64,000 nt of DNA from Hemicordylus capensis (GCF_027244095.1 NC_069658.1:262268687-262332686), one strand, 5' to 3'. Positions 1 through 10,580 are shown, counted from the stretch's first letter. Made by a program: numbers and translations. Notes: generated by a model not told the origin, from the letters alone.

Positions 1-339
1 CAGGACAGACTAAAGAGGATTTGGGGGCCCCCAGGGGGTGTGGAGGCCCTGGACCGTGGCCCCAAAGTCCAGGGGTTAGAGCACCATTGTTGAGGAGTGA
101 AGGGGAGGGGCAGCATTCCCTACCCTGTCCTCATAACCCTCCTGAAACTCACACTGCTGACCAGAGCTGTTTCCTCTTCAGCATCCCCTCCCCACTGCCT
201 TATGTTTTTACATTGTCATCTGATTTGGGCCTAGGCTCTAGTAGTGGTGGTGACATATGAATGGTTATAGAATTCATATATAATTTATATTATATTCCTA
301 TATAATATTATACTTTAATACTGTTATTTGTTAAGAATC
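1..339. other. Unassigned left edge
   Basis: No recognisable gene or repeat. The first 250 bases are GC-rich and moderately open on the + strand, but show no domain or splice signals. Bases 255-330 are AT-rich. Confidence 0.4.
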
Positions 340-425
340 ACTGTTTATATACTGCCCTTCAATCAAACATTCTCAAAGCAGTTTGCCTAAAAAAAAGAAT
401 AAGATGTGGTTCCCTGACCCTGTAC
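340..425 (-). mobile_element. L2-type LINE 3' end, short relic
   Basis: Read on the - strand this carries the squamate L2-like 3' signature: a 'dispense of ... ggaaccacatcttatt' block followed by a short linker and 'gaagggcagtatataaac'. The same signature recurs intact near 26200, 35400 and 37350. It is strongly decayed. Confidence 0.5.
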
Positions 426-1447
426 GGTATTAAGCCAGCCCTTATCATAAATAATACATTACAGGTTCAGAGAACCACACCTTAACTGAGCTCTTTTAAT
501 GGGGCGTTGTGCATGTTTAGCTTTTGTGCAGGAGAACTGCGAGCCTTATCAGAAATGCATAATCTGCTGAAGGCCTGGAAATCCATTTCCATATTTTATT
601 CAAATATAATTAATATTTGTAGAAGGTGAATATGGCAGGCACCTGTGGATGAACATACTGTTCTTGTTTTCATAAATCCATATTATAAAAGTGGAAACAT
701 GGAAAAGTAGCATCAAAGTGGCTCTGACATGTACCCCTTCTTTTTGAGGTGGAGGGGACCGCTTTTGCCTTTCCTTCCAGTTTGGTGAGATGGCGTAGTT
801 TTAGTGAGCTGGTTGTCACCATAAGATGATACTGTAAGACATGCATATATTAGAGGTGCCATCTTCGCCTTAGTTGGATATGCAACCATCCCAAATCCTA
901 CAGGAGCACGTGTCTCCATTTTCCCCAGCCTCTTGTGGGATCAGGGCCATACCAACCCCACCAGGAGATGATTTTGTTGTTCATGATATTCTGTCCTCCC
1001 CACTTGCCCCTGGCAGCAAGCTCCCCTGAACACCTAGTCTTCTGCCAGCTTTGGGCTATTCAGGGAAAGAACAATTTGCACTGCCCTGGTTGCTGGATTG
1101 TAGCCCCTCAAGGCATAATCCCATTCACAGGGCACCCCAGAGAGACGCACACTAGGAATGTTCTTTGTTTCCCCATATGTCGTCAGTATTTATGAGGCCA
1201 CAGAATCATCAGACAATAATCTCTTGGTGGACATTATTCCATCCAACACGTGTACGTGTACCCACTCCCAATAAAAGGTAAAAAATAAAATAAAATATTC
1301 CCTCTTCCATGCTGGATTTTCAAAAGAGTGTATAGAAGTTTTAATTAAAACTCGAGTGCCATGCCCTATGGGCTAGTAGTTACTGTCTTTTAAAAAAGGG
1401 AAACCACATCCAAAGTGAAAAAAGCAACACAAAGTATTGGGCTTGTT
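426..1447. other. Unassigned unique sequence
   Basis: About 1 kb with only short shadow ORFs. AATAAA-like A-rich sequence occurs near 1270-1300 but no gene is recognised upstream of it. Confidence 0.4.
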
Positions 1448-1528
1448 CCTTCAATAGCTCAGCTGGTAAAGCGGAGGACTCTAGAGTACTATAAAAGTAG
1501 GTCACTTGTTTGATTCTGGCTTGAAGGA
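1448..1528 (+). pseudogene. tRNA-Tyr-like pseudogene, anticodon CTA, with intron remnant
   Basis: The sequence aligns base for base with a vertebrate tRNA-Tyr gene over both halves. The first 37 bases are the 5' half through position 37 and the last 36 are the 3' half. An 8-nt insertion sits where tRNA-Tyr introns lie. The acceptor stem is fully paired (ccttcaa with ttgaagg), the D arm and A box are preserved, and a T-run at 1536-1540 could end Pol III transcription. Anticodon positions 34-36 read CTA rather than GTA. The 3' strand of the anticodon stem (aaagt in place of tcctt) no longer pairs with gagga, and the T stem has two mismatches. It is therefore judged a decayed copy and not a working suppressor tRNA. 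An intact tRNA-Tyr gene lies at 25765-25852 on the other strand. Confidence 0.8.
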
Positions 1529-2565
1529 CAAATGGTTTTTGCTTGCCAGAAGCATGCCCAAACTTCTCAACAAATCACAGAATCTGGTTACTCTCATTAT
1601 TGTTGGGATATCTGAAGAAGTCCATTGAGGAGGCCAACTTAAGCCTCAGACAAAATCTGAAGATTTTCTTCAGCTTTGAAACTAACAAGCGAATTCTCGA
1701 CACATGGACTTTGGCCAGTAAGTTTCAGCACTGGTTTCAGTTGCTTTTTTGTGGACCGAGGACTAGTATGAAGGTCACAACACAGAAACAGAGGTATTTT
1801 GTTTATCAGTGATGTCACAGGCACTATCCAATAGGTACACATGGCACTTGCTCAGGTGCATTGCAGACATTACTTGAAAAATGCAACATTACATTTTGAA
1901 AAATGCAAAATCCTCAAAGCAGTAGCTGAGTGAAAGCACTAGGATTGTGCATGACAGATGAAGAAGAGCTTTATTTATTTATTGAGTTCAGAGTGACCAG
2001 AAAGCCCCTAAGAACAGAAAAAGGAGACATGTCCAGAAAGGGAGCAAGGGCCCCATCCAAAAAATATTGCCCACACAATGAGACAGGGAAAAGGGCATAG
2101 TGTTTTACATTCCCTACTTTCCCAAGTGAAATTTCAGCCTTTTATAGAGGCAGCTTCCCTATAAGAAAATACTGGAAACTTATTGTGTATTGTAATATCT
2201 GGTTATTTACACATGTACAAGTTAAGCAGGTAGACAGACATCCAGATGGACAGTATTAGTCTTTAAAGCACCATCAGCTCCCCCCACAAAAAACAACAGA
2301 CCTTTGTAGCTCCCCATGACTCTTCCTTGTTTGCCAGCTGTAAGGAAGCCATATTCCAAACTGCTTCTTAGAGCCCTGGCCCAGGCTGTAACCTACATTT
2401 CTAGCTGTAAGAATTTCAGCTCACTCATTAAGCAAGCACCTTTAGCTAGCAGTTATGACTCTTCCAAATAAGGTGGAACGAGATCCCCTTCCCTCCAGTC
2501 CAATATGAATTAATAAGGAGTAGGCTATTCAACCAGTTCATGTGTTGGCTGGGGAAAGGAAGAAG
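1529..2565. other. Unassigned unique sequence
   Basis: No domain, splice-supported exon or repeat family recognised. Open frames at 1543-1812 on both strands are short and resemble nothing I know. Confidence 0.4.
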
Positions 2566-2569
2566 ACTC

Positions 2570-3005
2570 TGTTAGAAGCCAAGGATTCTCCCTGTCGTTC
2601 GTTTTCTTGGTTAGGTAATTTTCACCAGGCACCAGTATCAAGATTTCAAACAAAGCTTTATTTGTTGTTAACAAAAAGCTCCTTCTGGGTGTGGCCAGCC
2701 CCTCTCTGCCAAATTCTTTCGTCTTATATACTGAGCCATCAACAACTTTCGCACCTGCGCATTGTGTACACGCCAAAGCATTACTTTTAACTCCAAAGGT
2801 TCCAATTTGCTTCTAAATGCCACATTTCACATTTACACTCTAAAGATATCTAGCTCCTGGTCTTGGCTTCCCCCTCCCCTTGGAGACACATTCCTCAAGG
2901 CTAGAGTGGGAGAAATTTACCAAGCACCGAAGCTGATAAGGCATCTGTGCACACCAACCATGCTTTTGGGCTGTTTGAGAGCTATTTACAAATAATATTC
3001 CAACA
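2570..3005 (-). mobile_element. Solo LTR of a retrovirus-like element (fossil)
   Basis: On the - strand the 436-bp block begins TGTTGGAA and ends CTTCTAACA, the TG...CA ends expected of an LTR. It is flanked by a 4-bp direct repeat, actc (2566-2569 and 3006-3009). Inside, in the right order on the - strand, are a TATATAAG promoter-like box near 2726 and an AATAAA signal at 2657-2662. No internal coding region, primer site or partner LTR adjoins it. It is best read as a solitary LTR left after recombination. A 4-bp duplication fits some ERV or gypsy-like families, and the exact family is not determined. Intact ends suggest moderate age. Confidence 0.6.
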
Positions 3006-3266
3006 ACTCCATCCCTCCCCAGAACCTTATATCCCCCTTCCAGGCTTCTGTGGTCCCCACAATTTGTGTAACCTGGACAGGCTGTGGCAACGTAAAATGC
3101 AATAGGAAAATCAATTATGTTGAACAAAAAATACAGGAAGTACTTGGGATATAATATATGTATATTTATTATAGGGATTTACATCTCATCTTATCCAAAT
3201 AGATAAGATTTAAAGACAACATCTTTGTTATGAGCCCTTCTGCCCATTCAGGCCTTTTACATTTTC
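3006..3266. other. Unassigned unique sequence
   Basis: Right flank of the solo LTR. AT-rich near 3150-3180, with nothing recognised. Confidence 0.4.
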
Positions 3267-3518
3267 ATTTTTAAATTTGATTTTTTTTAAGCTGACTTTT
3301 TAAAAGTTTTAAAATTCTTTTGTCTTGTATATTGTATTTTGGGGGGCAGGGTGTTGTGATATCATGTGTTATGAGTTTTTACTTGATGTTTTAATGCTGT
3401 GTTGTGAGACGCCCAGAGAACAATTTGTTATGGGGCAGCTAACAAATGAAGAAGAAGAAGAAGAAGAAGAAGAAGAAGAAGAAGAAGAAGAAGAAGAAGA
3501 AGAAGAAGAAGAAGAAGA
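3267..3518 (+). mobile_element. LINE 3' end (L2/CR1 group) with (GAA)n tail
   Basis: The segment around 3390-3447 ('gttgtgagacgcccagag' ... 'cagctaacaaatgaa') is the 3' end motif of a squamate LINE subfamily. The same motif is seen inverted near 23290-23325. It runs directly into the GAA tract at 3448-3518, as L2-group elements end in simple repeats. Confidence 0.55.
3448..3518 (+). repeat. (GAA)n microsatellite, about 23.7 units
   Basis: A pure 71-bp GAA run. It creates a poly-Glu or poly-Leu open frame on either strand, and these are not genes. Confidence 0.97.
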
Positions 3519-4320
3519 TTTATTCCATGAAAGCAAATAAATAAAGAGCCACTAAAACTGCAAAACACTACAGTTGATAGAAACATTTTACACAGAAGGC
3601 ATAATAGTATCCTAAAATGATACACCTTGTGCTGTGTGTTTAATATATTTACATCTCCTTCCTTGCCGTCTTTCCCTTAATTTCCCTCTGACCCACTCAC
3701 CCTATGCAGAATTGTCCGGGAATATGTGAAAAAATATGACTTGAAATTAAATCATTATTCAGATGGTAATGGCAATGCCTGGTACCTAGTGAACAATGTC
3801 TGAGCCAGAGTCAAAGATGTGGAAAAGAATCCGGACATTCTGGGATACCCTGTGGATCCCTCAGAATGAGGAATGTCTGCTGTGGATCTTTATTACGAAT
3901 CATTGAAACCAGTGAGTGGGGGAGTAGTCTGAACACAACTGCCAATGGCTTAACAGAAAACTTGCTGGGTCCAAGGAGAGCAAAGAACTTCTGTTGCTTT
4001 GATCTTTTGCCTGCTTTTGCCACCTGAAATCTCTCTATTTCCACTTTCTATTTGTTCATCTAACTCTTCTCCTGCTTGGGGTGAACCAGAACTATTTCCA
4101 TTTTCTTAGGGCACCTCATCCTGACAGATTCCAGCTGGGTTAATAACACTCCCAGTTCTTCCCTGGAAAACCGTTCACTAAAGGGCAGGCAAGAAATTCT
4201 AATGGAACATTCTCGGCATTCTCACCAAACTACCATTCCCAGGATCCTTTCAGAGAAATGAGAACCATGACCGTTACACTGGTACAAAACCAACATGGGT
4301 TTGTAGTATGGACAGATATA
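3519..4320. other. Unassigned unique sequence
   Basis: Nothing recognised. The - strand frame at 3811-4044 has no known domain. Confidence 0.4.
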
Positions 4321-4328
4321 CCTTTAGG

Positions 4329-4440
4329 CAAAAGTTCTCAAACCTGAGTCCCCAGATGTTGCTGGGCTACAGTTTTGGCCATTGTGACTGGGGATGGTGG
4401 GAGTTGTAGTTCAGCAACAGATGGGTTTGAGAACCCTATG
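4329..4440. mobile_element. hAT-type foldback MITE
   Basis: Imperfect palindrome with the arms 'gttctcaaac..ccccagatgttgctgg' and 'gggagttgtagttcagcaac..gtttgagaac'. The flanking octamers cctttagg (4321-4328) and ccttaagg (4441-4448) match at 7 of 8 positions, as expected for an old hAT insertion. Confidence 0.7.
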
Positions 4441-4538
4441 CCTTAAGGCATTTTTCTCTGTCAGTTAATTACAATGAACTTTCTATAGGTCATCAGTGGC
4501 AAGATATTTGAGACTGAGGCTTAAAAATAAAGCAGAGT

Positions 4539-4757
4539 ATTTATTATTTATTACATTTTTATCCCGCTCTTCCTCCAAGGAGCCCAGAGCACATGGTTAT
4601 TTATGTTTGTCCTCGCAACAAACCTATAAGGTAGGTTAGGCTGAGAGATATGCGCCTGGCACAGAGTCACCCAGTGAGTTTCATGGCTGAATGGGGATTT
4701 GAACTCAGGTCTCCCCGGTCCTAGTCCAACAATCTAAACACTGTACCACACTGGCTC
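4539..4757 (-). mobile_element. Sauria/Squam-type tRNA-derived SINE
   Basis: On the - strand it starts with the tRNA-like head 'agccagtgtggtacagtg' and carries a B-box-like 'gagttcaaatcccc'. It continues with 'aggctaacctacc' and ends with 'ctccttggaggaagagcg' followed by 'ggataaaaa' and AT-rich tail. Full length. Confidence 0.8.
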
Positions 4758-5044
4758 TTCTTTAAGGGTATTGGTTCCATAGGAAAAGACCCATACTTTC
4801 AGTCCCATACATGTGGTCATGCTGGTTCCATGAGTGTCACTCTCTGCAACACGAGGTTATTATACTTATTTGCACCACGCTACTGGGTGTGCATGTGAAG
4901 CACACCACAGTCTCACAAGAATAACCATATAAACAGGTCTACTATGTTATTGCTTTAATATTCAATTGGTAATATGATGATGTGACAAAACATATACATT
5001 AGAACCAGAAACCTAGTAGTGACTTTATTTTCAATATAGCTGAG

Positions 5045-5381
5045 TCTGTTTCGAGTCCGACCTAGACCCAAACTGGACCGGGCCAGTTCAGTCCAGCACC
5101 CCCTCGAACCTCCCCTGTTTGGTTCGATCTGGGGTGGTTCGCGAACATTTTAAAGTTAATTTTTTTTAAAAAAACTTACCCCCTTGGGTAAGGTGGTGGT
5201 CTGCGAAGTTTTCCCCTCCCCCCACCAGCCTCCCTGCCATCTAAAACTGTCCTGTTTGGCTGTTTTCTTTCCCCTGGCGCGACATCCATTTTGGAAGCTG
5301 CCACACCTGCACAACCAGCTGTGGTTTGGCTCAACCCCAAGCCTTCGAACCAGTTCGGTTCCGAACCTGTTTGCACATCCC
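5045..5381. mobile_element. Non-autonomous hAT-like element
   Basis: A 337-bp block rich in 'gttcgaacc'-type motifs and ending 'gtttgcacatccc'. It is flanked by a perfect 8-bp duplication, tagctgag (5037-5044 and 5382-5389). The right end is the common squamate 'gggatgtgcaaac' terminus in reverse; the left end is diverged, so the inverted repeat is weak. No transposase is encoded. Confidence 0.7.
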
Positions 5382-5389
5382 TAGCTGAG

Positions 5390-6637
5390 AGCAGTGGTGT
5401 TATGCTGCAAGGACAAGCAAGGTCTCAGTGCTGGTACTTTCCCCCCTCCAGGCTCTCAGCAGGGACGCAAAGCCCTTTGCTTTCTAAATGGAAATAATGT
5501 GCGGCTCTTGCAATGCCAACAGTGTGTTACATAACTGAACATCAGACTACAATTGATTTTGTTACCATTCTCCCTGTCTTCTGCTTTAAGGAATATCCTC
5601 CACCCTTTGTAGATGGAACTGCAGAATCCAGACTGCTGCTCTCTGTGGCATGGCTGTCAGGGTGTGTGGCTACAGGGCTTCATGAACAGTGCCTGCACTT
5701 CTGAGTGTATGACTACACCAGTGGCTGAGAGCAATGGGTTCTTCCAGGTCAGAGGAAAATGCCTAGAAGTACCTCTTGGGTTTCCAAATGTTGGCAGGTG
5801 AGGTGAGCAACCTATGGTGAGAAAAGGCCATGCTCCCAGTTTAGAGACAAACATACGCAACAGGTTGTTGGATATAATTAGTGACCCAAGGCTGCAGTGG
5901 AGATGGGCATTCCCTTCTGCATGGAAAGATGCCTCTCCCATCTGCAACACACTAACCATGTGCTACAGTTGGGGAATGTGGTGTATCACTATGCAGATTT
6001 GCATTAGTAGCTGATCTGGGCACACAGATCCCACAAGGGCATTCCCGTTCTTACTGGCCTGGAGCACATCCATCTCCTTCCTTTGAGGCAGCTAATACTC
6101 CAGACTTGAGGTTGATGCAGTAGTTACTCTTTGGAAAACAGGATCCAATATCCCATTCAATGTTCCTCCTCAGATAACCTACCTGCCTCTGCTAGCATCT
6201 GCCAGGTAGAAGAGGACTTGGAAAGATCAAACTGTAGCCATATGCTAGAAAAGTATGATGACTTTTCTCTCGAGGTACAGAGTATTTTCTTCCCAATTTA
6301 CTGATACAGGTGGAGGATACTTAATGAGTAAATGATTTGTGGCACAGATTTTCCTCTTTTCTATGTATCCCCTTGGGTTTAAGGGGGGGGGAAATCTAAT
6401 TTGTTGTGCTGTCTGTGTTTTGCAGTTTTATGTATATGTGTATATGAAATCTAAAAAAGATGTGACATGGTTTTGGCATATCTCTCCCCCTGCAACCATC
6501 TCACATCATTTGCTAGGAGGGGTGGGAAGATACACAGCGTAATGATGTTATAACACATCATTGTTTATGTTAAGACATTTCAGGAAAGAGGATGAAAAGG
6601 GGCATTGAGCAATGATAGTGCTGTGTCTTATAAGATC
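5390..6637. other. Unassigned unique sequence
   Basis: No gene or repeat recognised in 1.25 kb. Several overlapping 60-100 codon frames lie at 5513-6014 on both strands, but none has a recognisable domain. Confidence 0.4.
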
Positions 6638-6645
6638 TTCTAGAT

Positions 6646-6788
6646 CAGGGGTTCTCAATCTTGGGTCTCCAGATGTTGATGGACTTCAACTCCCATAATC
6701 CACAGCCATAATGACAAATGCCATTGTGGTTGGGGATTATAGGAGTTGTAGTCCACCAGCATCTGGGGACCCAGGTTGAGAACTCCTG
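6646..6788. mobile_element. hAT-type foldback MITE, perfect TSD
   Basis: Termini CAGGGGTTCTCAA and TTGAGAACTCCTG are inverted repeats. The interior folds back through 'caactcccataatcc' and 'ggattataggagttg'. The 8-bp duplication ttctagat is exact at 6638-6645 and 6789-6796. Confidence 0.85.
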
Positions 6789-6796
6789 TTCTAGAT

Positions 6797-7299
6797 CATA
6801 ACTCAGGACAGTCCACAAGCTTTGTGCAGGACAGGTCTTGTTGGAGTGCAAACCCATGCACTTCTGCCACTGGAGGGCAACAGAGTGCTATGATGTAGTA
6901 TATAATGATCAGAATGAAGTTTCACTCATTCTTTTTTCTTTTTCTTTTTTAAAATTGGATTCAAAATTTGCAGACCTCAATTTCAAATGAAAAAATCTAG
7001 AATATGCAAGTTTCAAAGTCCAGAGTATGAATTTTACAAGTCAAAATTTGAAATTCAGGTTTTGGAGAGAAATTCTGATCTCTCTCCAAACATGATATCT
7101 CTGATGGAAATAAGGTTTTGATAGTGAGAGGAGGCTAATAAAACTTCACAAGTAAAACTCAGTACTTTAATCTTGACAAGTGGATAATGAAACCTGGAAC
7201 ACAAGCTGAAAATGAGGACCCAATGATGTTGAATTTAGGCACATTTTTGTTTGAGCTCTAGCAATATTTCATATTCATAATTGCTTCCATTCTAATCGT
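6797..7299. other. Unassigned AT-rich sequence
   Basis: Bases 6920-7100 are AT-rich with loosely self-complementary 'gaattt/aaattc' motifs. Nothing is identified. Confidence 0.35.
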
Positions 7300-7545
7300 A
7301 CCCCTGCTAACTAGCAAGGAGGTACCTTTTAAAATGATGGCTCTTTTATATTTAGCAGGGGGAGAGCGAGTATCCCTCCCTGTTCATCTCAGTACAACAT
7401 TCCTCCCAGTGGCTGTTGCTGGCATTTCCATTGTGTTTCTTTTTAGACTATGAGCCCCTTTAGGATAAGGAACCACCTTCACATTCCTTGCTATGCTAAC
7501 TACTCTGAGAACTGTTTTTGTTGAGAAATGCTACATATAAATACT
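7300..7545 (+). mobile_element. L2-type LINE 3' end
   Basis: Contains in order 'cccctgctaact', 'agcagggggagag', 'tggctgttgctgg', 'gtttctttttagac', 'gagccc..ttagga', and a degraded 'gctacatataaatac' end. The order matches the copies at 26050 and 35220. It is old and lacks a simple-repeat tail. Confidence 0.6.
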
Positions 7546-7546
7546 G

Positions 7547-7666
7547 TGCAATATCCAGTCATGATTAAGTACCGTTGAAATCAATGAGACAAGTTACTCA
7601 TGACTAACTTAAGTCCCATTAATTTCAGTGGAACTTAGTCATAACGAACTTAGTCTGGATGTTGCA
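7547..7666. repeat. Foldback element, short
   Basis: Ends TGCAATATCCAGTC and CTGGATGTTGCA are inverted. Interior halves 'atgattaagtaccg..tgaaatcaatgag' and 'cccattaatttcagtgg' are also partly complementary. Probably a short non-autonomous DNA element. Confidence 0.5.
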
Positions 7667-8055
7667 CATTGTAAATAATAATAAAGCATCTTTTTTCCAG
7701 CTGTGGGGGAAAATAAATATACTTCCACATTCCATTCATTAGAGGGGGATATATTACACTTTGCTCCAGATGCGAGCTCCACATAGTTGTGGAATGGAAA
7801 CTTATCATGTGAATGCTACCTTATTGTACCTGCTAATATACTTGTTCACCCTGTTACCTTCACAATAGGCATATCTGATTGAAAAGGGGAACCTAAGCCG
7901 TGCAGCTGTGTGAATGACTGGAGATATTATTAACCTGAGTGCAGAGTTTTCTCGTAGTTCCATTGAATTTCTCCAGGAAATTCTCTTTACTCAGGAAAGG
8001 AGGTAACAAACCAGACATGAAAAATACCCAGTGCAATCTCTTCTTATGGCTCCCA
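7667..8055. other. Unassigned unique sequence
   Basis: Nothing recognised. Confidence 0.4.
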
Positions 8056-8285
8056 GTAATAGCAATAGCACTAGCAATAGCACTTACATTTATATACCGC
8101 TCTATAGCCAGAGCTCTCTAAGCGGTTTACAATGATTTAGCATATTGCCCCCAACATTCTGGGTACTCATTTTACCGACCTCGGAAGGATGGAAGGCTGA
8201 GTCAACCTTGAGCCCTGGTCAGGATCGAACTTGTAACTTTCTTGTTACAGGGCAGCAGTTTTACCACTGCGCCACCAGGGGCTCT
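8056..8285 (-). mobile_element. tRNA-derived SINE, '(AGCAAT)n-tailed' type
   Basis: The - strand begins with 'agccc..tggtggcgcagtgg', a tRNA-like A box, and has a B-box-like 'gttcgatcctgacc'. It then runs through 'ccttccatccttccgagg' and 'aaaccgcttagagagct' to 'ggtatataaatgtaagtgc'. The tail is a short run of the hexamer tgctat/attgct. It differs from the other SINE families here. Confidence 0.7.
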
Positions 8286-8669
8286 ACAATAGGTGTATTG
8301 TAAACCCACTAGGGTTTACAATAGGTAGATTGCATGGCTTGAACCAGGAGTCTGTGGGGATTAGACACTGAATCTGTATGTCTTGCATCACCAAAGATAC
8401 TTGCAGTGTTTGTGCCAAGCTCAGGTGAGGCTGTGAGACAGCTGGAGGCACAACAGAAGGAGCTGTTGACCCAGCAAAAGGCTGATACCACCTATGCAAA
8501 TGTTCCCAATTTGCAATGTTCTCTTGCAAGATGGCACAATTTATTTATTTTTCTTGTTAGATTTTTGATTTCAGAGGCTTGTATCTTTGAGGGAGGGATT
8601 CCACTTCCTTGTTCACTTGGTTTGTGTGTGTAGCTGAAGTAATCTTTCTGTCCCTTTCCTGTCCTTCAG
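8286..8669. other. Unassigned; short coding-like stretch
   Basis: A + strand frame from 8406 contains 'EAVRQLEAQQKELL', which looks helical and Gln/Glu-rich. I do not recognise it. It lies just left of the oxidase-family fossil but does not match that family. Confidence 0.3.
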
Positions 8670-9237
8670 GTTCGATGAAATTGATGGAGCCTTTGACATG
8701 TTGCCAAATGCCATTCACCGGTCCCTGCAGCAGCTACTGTGAGACTCAATAGCAGTGTGGTACAGATCCTGAGGGAAGGAGATACGGTTTGGGTGCGCTA
8801 CCATCCCTCTGACTCCTCAGCCATCCAGGGGCTCCATCCTGGCTGACTATGTCATTGTCACCTCCACAGCAGAGGCCATACATCTTATTCACTTCCATCT
8901 ACCTCTGTCCCCTGCCAAGACTCAGGCACTGTGTTCACGGCACTCAACAGGGGCCACCAAGGTAGCATTAGCTTGTACAAAGAAGTTCTAGGAAGAAGAA
9001 GGAGAGGAGATCTATGGTAGTCCCTTCCATCAGTGACCTCCCTTCCAGGATCACCACCTACCCCAGCTGCAACTTCTCTAGTGGCCTGAAGGTCATCCTA
9101 GGCTCCCAAATGTATGAGGATGACTCGGAGTTTTTTGCCCCACTCAGCCCCAGAAGAACTATCAAGGTGGTCTTGAGGGACTTAGCTGTCATCCATTGGT
9201 GCCTTCTGGAGGACTTGAGACGAGTGGTATTGTGAGA
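8670..9237 (+). pseudogene. L-amino-acid oxidase / IL4I1 family gene fossil, partial
   Basis: Family members are secreted FAD flavoenzymes that deaminate L-amino acids to keto acids with hydrogen peroxide release. They include venom oxidases of snakes and the immune enzyme IL4I1. Three separate stretches on this strand match the C-terminal half of the family in the right order. The first is the 'FDEI...LP' segment at the left. The second is the 'ADYVIVTST' segment in the middle. The third is the 'SDLPSRITTYP' region followed by 'EDDSEFFAPLS' at the right. A pyrimidine-rich acceptor-like tract ending in cag lies immediately left of 8670, so this looks like a fossil of intron-containing sequence and not a processed copy. 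The FAD-binding N-terminal part and the last exon are not seen. It is broken, with several lesions, and clearly dead. A SINE begins about 50 bp to the right. Confidence 0.7.
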
Positions 9238-9288
9238 ATCAGAGTCTAAGTAGAAACAACTTTCTAGCCTGTTTTACTACAGATGATG

Positions 9289-9526
9289 CCCACCTAATGG
9301 AGTAGCGGGCAAATGATTTGACAAGCAAGTCAGAGGTAGCCGGTTCGAATCTCCGCTGGAATGTTTCTATGTGGGGCAGCAGAGATATAGGAAGATGCTG
9401 AAAGGCATCATCTCATACTGCGCAGGAGATGGCAATGGTAAACCCCTCCTGTATTCTACCAAAGACAACCACAGGGCCCTGTAGTCGCCAGGAGTCGACA
9501 CCAACTCAGTGGCACACTTTACCTCT
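9289..9526 (+). mobile_element. tRNA-derived SINE, family A
   Basis: Head 'cacctaatggagtagcggg' with B box 'ggttcgaatctcc'. The body is 'gatataggaagatgctgaaa' then 'ggcatcatctcatactg', with end 'gtcgccaggagtcgacacc' and 'acactttacct'. Full length. Family A also appears at 14483, 15386, 35613 and 50009 on the - strand. Confidence 0.8.
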
Positions 9527-10143
9527 ATTGTGAGTGAGGTGAAGCATCACAAGGCTTTCTCCTACCATGCTGTTTTGAATTTTCTGCTTTCCCCTCCATT
9601 TTCTCTCTTTTCTTTCTTTGCATTGTCCTTGCACCCAGCCACTTCTGCACAGCCCAGTTCAAACTGGAGTTCACTGGATGGTTTGGGGAAGGCTGCTATT
9701 TTTCATCCTCCATTTCCTATCTGTAAAATAAAAATAATAATGACCTGCCTCATAGAAGAGAGTTTGAAGAATGCAGGGGACATTCCAATCCACTATGCTT
9801 ATGCAACAGGTATGGGTTGACTTATACGACTAGGGATGGGTTGGCTGTAATCTTTCGTGTTCTGTCCCACCCCCCGCTGGAATTCCTGTGGTCCACAGAT
9901 GTATTTTATGTTTACAAAGCTGCTTGGAATCTCTTAAGAAAGCACAACTATTTTGTGTTAAGTCATCTTAAGTATGCATGTTTGCTTAACAATATGTCTA
10001 GTTGGATAAGACCAAACTCCAAACTAATCCAACATTCTTTATAAGAATCCCAGTGACTAGAGGATTCTAGGTGATGCATTTGAAACTGGCCAAAAAGCTG
10101 CTGCTGAGCCTTCTCTTGGGAACCATAAAGGAAGATTCCCTAG
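9527..10143. other. Unassigned unique sequence
   Basis: No gene recognised. The + strand frame 9509-9820 starts inside the SINE and has no known domain. Confidence 0.4.
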
Positions 10144-10151
10144 GCCTAGAT

Positions 10152-10286
10152 CAGGGCTGCTCAACTTCTGCCCTCCAGCTCCTTTTGGACTACAACTCCC
10201 ATAATCCCCAGCCACAGGAGTCAATAGCCAGGGATTATGGGAATTGTAGGCCAACATCTTCAGGAGGACTGAAGTTGAGCAGCCTG
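10152..10286. mobile_element. hAT-type foldback MITE
   Basis: Termini CAGGGCTGCTCAACTT and AAGTTGAGCAGCCTG with internal 'tacaactcccataatcccc' facing 'ggattatgggaattgta'. Flanking octamers gcctagat and gcttagat match at 7 of 8. Confidence 0.8.
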
Positions 10287-10294
10287 GCTTAGAT

Positions 10295-10580
10295 TAACTA
10301 CCTGTGATCATCTTATCACCTCCCTCAGGAGACTGATGATGTCACTATTGCATGTTATCTGATAATAGAATGGGCTGTGTGCAATCCCATTCATTTGTGA
10401 TTTCACTGCATGCAAGGCTGCACTCTGATATCCTGAGAATTTTCAGTTTGGTTTCTTTAAAAAGGCATGCTTTTAAGCTGCAGAATGGCAAGGAAGGCTT
10501 CAGGATGTGTAGGCCATTAAGATGTAGAAATACACTCCATTCATTGAGTGGAATGCATTAAAAACACTCATTTTCTAAAG
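10295..10580. other. Unassigned unique sequence
   Basis: Nothing recognised. Confidence 0.4.

Noticed and set aside
1448-1528. Working amber-suppressor tRNA
   Set aside because: The anticodon stem and T stem have lost pairing, so a functional suppressor is unlikely despite the CTA anticodon.
3325-3625. Poly-Glu and poly-Leu open frames on the two strands
   Set aside because: Entirely produced by the (GAA)n microsatellite at the end of a LINE 3' end; no flanking coding sequence.
8406-8633. Upstream exon of the oxidase-family fossil
   Set aside because: The Gln/Glu-rich peptide does not resemble any part of that family that I know.
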